This document shows, piece by piece, positions 8,309 to 14,553 of a stretch of 14,553 bases of DNA. Position 1 is the stretch's first letter; each line of letters starts with the position of its first letter. Made by a program: the position numbers and the translations under genes. This DNA is from Podaxis mareebaensis (Eukaryota; Basidiomycota; Agaricomycetes; Agaricales; Agaricaceae): positions 1 through 14,553 of the forward strand of contig JAEUWP010000147.1 of the NCBI GenBank assembly GCA_018524725.1, in the 5' to 3' direction. The notes beneath the pieces were generated by a model. It saw nothing but the letters and a program-made list of their open reading frames with translations, did not search any database and had not been told where the DNA came from.

Positions 8309-9062
8309 ATGTCTGATCAGTCCCCCACCACCAAAGCTCTCCAGACACTTTCATCAAAAGATTTGGAAGCTCTGCTTGTGCAGAAGAAGGCTGAAGAAAA
8401 GGCTAATGAGGAGTGACTTGCTAGGGAAGCTGAAGAGAAGAGGAAGAAGAAGGCAGAAAAATGAGCTAAGAAAGAGGCCAAGTGTCAGGCCCAAGAGGAG
8501 GAGAGGAAGTGGAAGGAGGCTGCAGAACAACAGGCTCATGAAGAGGCAGAACACAAATGATGTGAGGAAGCTGACTGCCTTGTCTGCAAGATTGCTGAGA
8601 AATGCAAGGAGAAAGAAGAACAGTGCCAAGCTCATCAACATCAACTAGAGGTGGATCATCAGCATCACGATGCCCCTATCTGCACATCTGCTGAGGCTCA
8701 GGTGGCCTTACAAAGTAAGCTGTCCCATTTCTTTGTTTAAAGACCCTCTTTTTAATTAATATCTGACTTAGACACCTGGACCCTTCCTGGGGCCATGAAA
8801 GCCAGGGCCCAACTAGGTAGCCAACTGGCCTCTTCCCTAGCAAATCCCCTCTCTGGACCTTTGAACAATCCTCCTGCTCCTCAAAGTAGGTAACTAAATT
8901 TTTCTTGTTAATTTTTCTACTGATAATCCTTTTCCAGCCCCAAAACCTAGGAAGCCTTGTCATCTTATCATGGCTCCTAAGCTAGGAGACCCTCCTTGCA
9001 AAGAGCCACCTTTATCAGGAGACTATATCCCTTCTCTGATGTTACAGCCTAGGCCAATCTAA
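8309..9062 (+). pseudogene. Spliced gene, 5' part: K/E-rich coiled-coil protein of unknown function
   Basis: The model is exon 1 8309-8714, intron 8715-8771, exon 2 8772-8885, intron 8886-8937, exon 3 from 8938 to TAA at 9060-9062. Both introns are GT...AG, 57 and 52 nt, both phase 1, and the frame is kept across both. Exon 1 begins MSDQSPTTKALQTL and then becomes a Lys/Glu/Ala-rich helix (KKAEEKANEE, REAEEKRKKKAEK, KEKEEQCQAHQHQ), a probable long coiled coil, ending His-rich. Exons 2-3 are Pro-rich and basic (APQTPKPRKP). Three stops in exon 1 (8414, 8462, 8558) are all TGA within Arg/Lys-rich sequence, as expected from CGA decay; the last stop fits CAA to TAA. The family is not recognised. 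It probably continued into 10389-11825 before interruption. Confidence 0.62.
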
Positions 9063-10333
9063 GCCTGAATCCCACTGAATAATATTCAAACATAGCTAAA
9101 AAGCTAGTACTTTGGTTAGGGAGGGCAAGAGTCACTCTACTCAGCAAAGCCTAATAAATTAGTGACACCCACTAGCATCTAAAAGAGATCTAGCTATAAA
9201 GACCCCACTACCCTTCCTAATGACTGACTAGCTGTGACTATAGAAGAACATGTGTACTTAGCTGAGGTGGCAGTAACATGTGTAGATCCTATGATTAGTG
9301 GTAATGTCAGGCTGAAACATAGGTTGTAAATGCCAGGAAGCAAGGTCTCATGGGCTAAGATCCCCTCTTCAGAGTCAGTTGAAGGGAATAGAGTCCACAA
9401 GGTGCCTAGCTTAGCAAAGTATGTCCTCTCAAAGAGTTAGCTGATCATGCAGGGCAGAGCAAACAGGGACAGAAACCAGAATTGAAGCACTGGGCTGAAC
9501 ACCCACATGGTGTTCAGGGACAGTCCAACAAAAAGGCACCAGACAGCCCCTGTATGGAATGCTGAGCCAAACAGAAATCACATGGAGCTCAGTAGCATCA
9601 GAAGGAAATACTTAATTGGGTCAAGGGAACTGTATGGACCCACAAACACCTTACTAATGTCTAATGTATCTTTTCCTGAGTTTGTATTGCATGTCCGAAT
9701 TATTCATAGTATATTATGCATTTCATCTTACTCATGTACCTTTCCTGAATAATATATAAACACCTCAGTTGGGAGTGCTAGGCAAGGAACCCCCTGGCTA
9801 AAGTGCTGCAACTAGAGGATTGTGTTAAGTGATTATCTATTGTGTGCAAAACAGTCTAAGGACAAACATTTAGAGAACTAGAAAAACACAGTTATCAGAC
9901 ATTGTCCCTGGGACACTTGACTAAGAAAAAGACCTTGGGTTTCATAGAGGGAACCTTAAACAGAGAATATATTGGATGTTGTATCAAGGTGCAAGACAGT
10001 GTGTTTTCAGTTGCTAGCTAAATAAAGGGACTGCTTATAGAGCAGTTGTGTTTAGTTAGGTTTGAAGTTAAGTGGAATGGCTGTGTTGAAAGCATAGCAG
10101 CAGTTCACCAAAGGTCAACAGAATGATAGTTAGTTTTCATAGTTACTCTGTCCTTCTTTCTATTCAAATGCCTTCATCCTTTTATATGGCATTAGCTAGT
10201 TCCCCCCCCCCCCCTTTTTGTGAATCTCCTCTTCTCTGAATAACCTCCCCACAAACTTGCCTTTTTGTGCAGAAAACTCCCTTTTTGTGCATCCTTATCA
10301 TTGATAGCATTTCACCCCCCCTTACAGTTACCA
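9063..10333. other. Interrupting segment between two parts of the spliced gene, possible insertion or solo LTR
   Basis: About 1.27 kb without a coding pattern separates two runs of coherent exons. It has retroelement-like signals: a TATA box (ATATATAAAC near 9752), an AATAAA near 10022, and T/C-rich ends. I could not find a convincing TG...CA pair with a 5-bp duplication, so the insertion idea is an inference from the broken gene. A stop-free Pro-rich stretch at 10244-10333 ends at a plausible donor (10334) and may be a further exon of the gene. Confidence 0.35.
10203..10290. repeat. C12 homopolymer followed by three CCTTTTTGTG copies
   Basis: Twelve C residues (10203-10214) lead into the first CCTTTTTGTG; two more copies occur near 10260 and 10280, the last two in close spacing and followed by CA. 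The homopolymer is a likely sequencing and replication slippage site. Confidence 0.7.
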
Positions 10334-10388
10334 GTAAAAATCAATATTAGTTTTCAATAGTTATTATCTTTATCCTGCACCATGCCAG

Positions 10389-11825
10389 TTTTCTGCCTCT
10401 TCACCAACTCCCATTACCTCTCCATCACCTTGCCCAAAGAAGCAGGCATGTGCTCCTTCCTCCTCATATCCTGAAAAGGCCTCAAAAACCTCCAAGACTC
10501 AGGATGCTAGTTCCAAGTCTCACAAAGAAGCTGGTAAAGCTAAGGGCAAGGGCAAACAGGCTTCTACCCCTAAGTCCAGTAAGTTTACTAGCTCTAATTC
10601 TTATTTAAATACTGATTTTTGATTTTCTAGCTCCTTGTACTAATGAGGAATTGGTATACATGAATGGGGTAGTGTCCTCCATCAGGTGGCTTCACCCCAT
10701 TCCTTGCTTGTATGCTTTGCCCAACCTGGAAGACATGGTAAGTCTTCCTCATGCTGTTTATCTGCTAATCCTACTAACTTTCATTAGGGTCCTGCTTGGG
10801 ATGAGAATCCCAAATGCCCCAACTGCACTTGCAGTTGGATTCCTTGCATATATAAGCCTGGTATGGAAGATGACAGGGACAATATGAAGACCACTGATGA
10901 CCCACACTTTGGCTGTCATCTCAAGGAATCCCTCAAGAGGATTCCCTGTGAGACCTGCCAAATTAAGAATCAACCTCATTGCAGCCATGCAAAGCCTCCT
11001 TCACTGGTGCAGAATCTTGCTGAGATGTTATGTATAGGCAGCATCTCTAGTAAACATTGTAAGTACTAATTTTCTTTTTTGCTTATTTCTGACTGAACTT
11101 CCTCCTTAGACCTTTGTAATCATGTCCAAAGCCTTAATGTTGCTTGGTCCCAGGTCCAAGCTCTCAAACTTCATTACTGCATGGCTGTCAACAGTTATTA
11201 GGCCTAACATAGTGAACTTGCACTGAACTTAGTGATGTCCCAAAAGTATCATAGCCACAACCCAAATTATTGGGTTGAGGTGGGTCTAGCCAAAACTCAT
11301 GAGGATGCTGAACAGGTATTTGAACTTGCTTGTGACTGTCTTACCAACCCAGATGAAGACTTGAGTGTCCCTGCCACAGCTGCCCAACTGTACCAAGCTC
11401 AAGGCCATCTGGAGAAGTATTTGACTGAGTCCTTAGGTGGTAAACCCACCATCTGGGCAGAACTTTCTAAGGCTCCTTCCTGGTTGGACTGTTGTCACCT
11501 AGCTTGTGTTTGCACAGGCTTGACTCCCCCTCCTGCTGGCTGTCCTTGTGAGAAAGAAGTCACAGATGCTCCTGCTGCTGAAGCAGACATTGAGATGACT
11601 GAAGTTCACAAGAGTCACTCCCCTTCTCCTCTGCTGGCTCCTAGCAAGTCTCTGAGTCCTTCTAAAGCTCTGTCTCCAGCTCCTAGTGAGCCCTTGTCTT
11701 CCTCCTCATCTGCCTTAAGTTCTTGCACAGGTTCTCCTACTCCTGCTCATGCACCATCTCTTTCTGATTCTTCAGGATCTAGTTCTGAGGAGTCTTCTAA
11801 AGAGGAGGCCTTGGCTGATAAGTAG
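10389..11825 (+). pseudogene. Spliced gene, 3' part: Cys-rich protein with Ser/Pro-rich tail, function unknown
   Basis: Exons are 10389-10578, 10631-10737, 10788-11058 and 11110-11825, with introns of 52, 50 and 51 nt (GTAAGT donors, TAG acceptors) whose phases fit. A further upstream intron 10334-10388 is likely. The protein runs: Pro/Ser- and Lys-rich linker (KEAGKAKGKGKQ); a conserved-looking block ending WLHPIPCLYALPNLEDM; a Cys-rich part (CPNCTCSWIPC, later IPCETCQ and HCSHAK) that could bind zinc; a helical part; an acidic region; and a Ser/Pro tail ending EESSKEEALADK at TAG 11823. Two stops in exon 4, TAG 11199 and TAA 11205, each fit a Gln codon after C-to-T change, and the same frame continues past both. 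Family not recognised. It may be the downstream half of the coiled-coil gene at 8309. Confidence 0.6.
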
Positions 11826-12832
11826 GGTGGGATTCCTTGGAACTTTTTATGTGGTTTATCATCTTGTACTGTTTTTATTTTTGGACTATTATCTGCTGTG
11901 TTTTGTAACTTAGAGACTTGTGCTCCATGTCTAGGGTATATACCTTAGACTGCTTTCTCTAGTTACAAATCTTATCTCTTATTCATCTTGTAGTTAGAAA
12001 CTTTCATTAGTTTTCTGGCTACAAGATTTTGTTGCTCATATTCTATGGTCCTAATATAGTGACCATTATTCTGATACTGTTTCTTGCATGATCTATTGAG
12101 CCCTAAGTCCAGTGATTTCTGGACCCTGTGAGTTCTGAATTCAAATCTCCACTTGCATTCTTATGTGTGAAGTTCCACTGTTATGGAACATCTTGTGATT
12201 AAGACTTGATACAGATCTGACTAGTGATATTCATCTTATTGATCCATTGTGACTTGTTTCTACTACAATTGGTATACTTCCTAGCTAGGATTTCTTTGTT
12301 CATGCTGAAAAATCCAGTGTCTAGTGATGTCTCTGATGATGATACTGAGGTGTCATACTCCTCTCTTCTCCTCCTACTAAATAGATGATGTCCTCATCTT
12401 CTTGCTGGGTAGTGTAGGAGATTCTTTTGTAGTATTCAACATGTTTATCCATTTTGACTCATTGTTTAATACTTTTTGTCTGTGGTATCATTCAATGATG
12501 TCTATATAGAGGATTGCCACTTTCTGATACTACTGATGTGTTCTCTGTGGAGACCTTTCATGCATTCTCTGCTGAGTTATCTCTATTCAGTTTTTCATTT
12601 GGGAAATGTAAAGTCCATTCCTTGATTGCCACATACTACTGCTACAGGTTAGGTAGCTTATCAATAGGCTTTTCAGTTCTATAACAATCTACCCTAAGCC
12701 TGTAAATATTTTTGCATGGATTTTCTGGCATATTTTCTAGTTCTTGTATTCAAGGACTTCAATAGCTATTATGAAGAACATTACTCCAGTCTTCTCAAGT
12801 ATTCTCATCTGCTTTTTCTGATCCTTCTATTA
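11826..12832. other. Intergenic T-rich region
   Basis: There is no convincing gene. The first part is probably the 3' UTR of the Cys-rich gene. A small frame from ATG 12302 to TGA 12386 has an acidic SSDVSDDDTE run and a nearby CTACTAAATAG that looks like a branch point with acceptor, so an upstream exon of the next gene may hide here. This is too weak to call. Confidence 0.4.
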
Positions 12833-14051
12833 ATGTCTCTTGAATCTCTTAACACCTTTACTGAACTTGATGATGCTGTTAGCAACTTTCATCATCACCT
12901 TCAGCATTTCAGCTGCAAGGAGACTACTAAGACTTCTGTCTTTAATGCTCTCCAGGCAATTATCAAACCTGCAGTACATTTTCTCATGTGGAGCTTTCTA
13001 TAACTTTCTGACTTGTCTTATTTATAGGATGTCTTCCTTCATCAGCTTAAGGGTGATGTGAGTGCTCTGAACAAGCCTGATTTCAACAAGTTGGTTCACC
13101 AAGCTCATTGTGCATTTGAGATCTGGCAAAGTGATCATGATGGAAGCTACAAGATGCCTCCAGTCTATCACCAAATCTGCCAACTTTGTCAACAATTGTC
13201 TCACATTAGGACTAAGACTTCCATCCCTACTGAAATGACTTCCAACCTTCCTGGTGGAGGTGGTCCTGATAACAGGTCAGCTGGTTCATCCACTACTTTG
13301 GTTTCTAGCACCAGTTCCAGTGCTCCACCTAAAAAGGTATGCTCACATTGCTTCTCTTTACTACTCCACAATTGATTTTCTTCTATAGTGCCACAGAGGG
13401 AAAGCTACTCCCTCTACTGATTGGGCTGCTAGTGAGGTTGTGGAAGAGGAGACCCAAATTGTTAACCTCAATCCAGCTAACAGTCTGCTTAGGTCTGTCT
13501 CTCCTTCTGAAGTAAGCCCTATATCAAAATTCTTTCTTTATAAGAGGCTGATATTTCTGCTAGGATCATATGCATGTAGACAACACAGATTCTGCTTTGA
13601 TGCCTTTGTTGCTTCAAGTCTTTACTCAGGCCCCTAGCTCCCCTGTCCATGTCTGTACATCCCCTTAACACTATTGACAATTTCTTAAACTAATCTTTCT
13701 GATAGTTGGGTACTGCATCATGCACTCATGCTGCCACAGTATGTCTTCCTTATGCATTGGTTCCAGGGATGGACACTTCAAGTTATGCTTACCAACATAC
13801 TGTACAGCTTACCACTAATTATCATCCTCATGTTGTTACTGCCAAGGCTTCCAACAATGGTGAGTGTTCTGATTGCTTCTTTAGTTAAGCTAGGATTGAC
13901 CTAGGTCTTCTCAGCTGCTGCTCTCTCAAAGTCCTTACAAGGCTTCGCCACTCATACTGTTGAGCTTAACAAACACCTTGCTGATATGCCCCAAATGCAC
14001 CTTCCTTTTCCAGCAACCACCATTATCTACTCGGTGGTCAGTTGTACTTAG
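12833..14051 (+). CDS. Spliced gene of unknown function, about 316 codons, apparently intact
   Basis: The model is exons 12833-12973, 13028-13336, 13389-13511, 13564-13650, 13706-13859 and 13915-14051 (stop TAG 14049). The introns are 54, 52, 52, 55 and 55 nt. The first four are phase 0 and the last phase 1, and no stop interrupts any exon. The 13651 donor (GTCTGT) is weak; GTCCAT at 13645 is an in-frame alternative. The product starts MSLESLNTFTELDDAV, has a helical region with several His and Cys, a Gly/Ser/Thr-rich linker (GGGGPDN...STSSSAPPKK), an acidic stretch (EVVEEETQ), and ends with a helical ALSKSLQGF...VELNKHLADMP segment. No signal peptide or membrane helix is seen. The start codon is uncertain; an exon further upstream is possible. 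CpG is almost absent until the last exon. The family is not recognised. Confidence 0.55.
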
Positions 14052-14055
14052 CACT

Positions 14056-14553
14056 ATGGGCTGTCGCAGAAAGACCGCTGCCCTTCAATACACTGATGAC
14101 ATGTTTCAAGAAGTACCCAAGACTCCCCAGCATTGCTCGCAACAAGAGCAAGGCATCAGTATCACTGGCCAGGTGTCCCCAGGCAGCGCCCCACTTGAGT
14201 ACAAGATCGAGTCCTCAAAAGGACTCCTTCACATCCATGACAATTCCACAGGTCAATTCATAGTCTACGAGCTGAAGAACCCCCCTGGCTCCTCTACTCC
14301 CCCTTGCACTGACACTTTGGGTCATCTCCAAAGCTCAGCTCCCCCTCCCTCTGGCATGGATCTCGATTCTCCAGTCGGATCTCCCTCTCACTCCAAGCAG
14401 CTTACTCCCAAAGTTGCTCCTTCTGCTCTCCCCTCCTCTCCCACCCCTATCAAGGCCTCAGATGAGAAGGAAGACAAACAAGTAACCATGACATCCATTG
14501 TCTTAGAATGGACTCGAGACCTTCACAAGGTGACTCAGGAAGACCTCCCCCCT
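14056..14553 (+). CDS. Open frame running off the right edge, unknown product (partial)
   Basis: From ATG 14056 the frame is open for 166 codons to the window end. The product starts MGCRRKTAALQYTDDMFQE, is polar, then becomes Ser/Pro-rich (SSAPPPSGMDLDSP) with a Lys/Asp/Glu patch (KASDEKEDKQ) and a SIVLEWTRDLHKVTQED segment. The CpG content of this stretch is clearly higher than in the preceding 5 kb, as in the young LINE, so it may be the first ORF of a recent element. The frame stays open upstream of the ATG too, so the true start or a splice junction could lie further left. The upstream gene's stop is only 4 bp away, so a longer spliced model joining both cannot be excluded. Family not recognised. 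Confidence 0.5.
   Translation, partial: MGCRRKTAALQYTDDMFQEVPKTPQHCSQQEQGISITGQVSPGSAPLEYKIESSKGLLHIHDNSTGQFIVYELKNPPGSSTPPCTDTLGHLQSSAPPPSGMDLDSPVGSPSHSKQLTPKVAPSALPSSPTPIKASDEKEDKQVTMTSIVLEWTRDLHKVTQEDLPP

Noticed and set aside
8354..8644. Minus-strand 96-codon frame rich in Leu/Phe that looks like a membrane protein
   Set aside because: It is the antisense of the Lys/Glu-rich coiled-coil exon; AAG/GAG codons read backwards give Leu/Phe runs.
9031..10239. CTTCTCTGA at 9031-9039 and 10231-10239 as a target-site duplication of an insertion
   Set aside because: The element between them would lack recognisable ends, the frame is not restored on removal, and a 9-bp pyrimidine-rich match is easy to obtain by chance here.
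1..14553. CRISPR arrays, bacterial operons, tRNA or rRNA genes
   Set aside because: No regularly spaced repeats, ribosome-binding sites, cloverleaf or rRNA motifs were seen; introns and LINE structure indicate a fungal nuclear genome.

Overview
The window reads as a transposon-rich, gene-poor segment of a basidiomycete genome, most likely an agaricomycete. Evidence: introns of about 50-57 nt with GT...AG ends and fungal-type branch points; a non-LTR (LINE) ORF1 with CX2CX4HX4C zinc knuckles; a LINE ORF2 remnant with reverse transcriptase and RNase H; a zinc-ribbon fragment resembling the front of fungal Plavaka/KDZ-type transposase proteins; and near-absence of CpG outside two blocks. Nothing looks prokaryotic. 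The genus cannot be fixed from the sequence.

Layout. 75-2662 (minus): decayed LINE ORF1 with zinc knuckles at its C-terminus, broken by three in-frame TGA codons and one frameshift. 2760-3047 (minus): zinc-ribbon transposase-like fragment. 3097-3720 (plus): one LTR followed by a TGGTATCAGAG primer-binding site, with no gag or pol behind it. A 25/27-bp inverted repeat (61-87 and 3863-3887) brackets all of this. 3888-5641: AT-rich, CpG-poor sequence without a recognisable gene. 5657-7821 (plus): a young 5'-truncated LINE with a perfect 15-bp target-site duplication, the end of the RT domain, RNase H, a C-terminal CCHC motif, a 3' UTR and a TAAAA-type tail.

8231-11825 (plus): a spliced host-like or element-borne gene in two parts (8309-9062 and about 10389-11825), separated by about 1.3 kb of unlike sequence. 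It encodes a K/E-rich coiled coil, a basic Pro/Ser linker, a cysteine-rich segment and a Ser/Pro-rich tail. Its early stop codons all look like C-to-T changes. 12833-14051 (plus): a second spliced gene of unknown function, about 316 codons in my model, with no internal stop and compatible phases at every junction. 14056-14553 (plus): a CpG-containing open frame that runs off the right edge.

The main story is mutational. The disabling changes in the LINE (five Arg CGA to TGA, and the second Asp of the RT catalytic box to Asn) are each explained by one CpG transition. The older elements have already lost almost all CpG. This fits cytosine methylation and deamination, or a RIP-like process, acting on repeats. 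I see no coherent new multi-gene system. The best candidates for something undescribed are the two intron-rich unknown genes and the CpG-retaining frame at the right edge.
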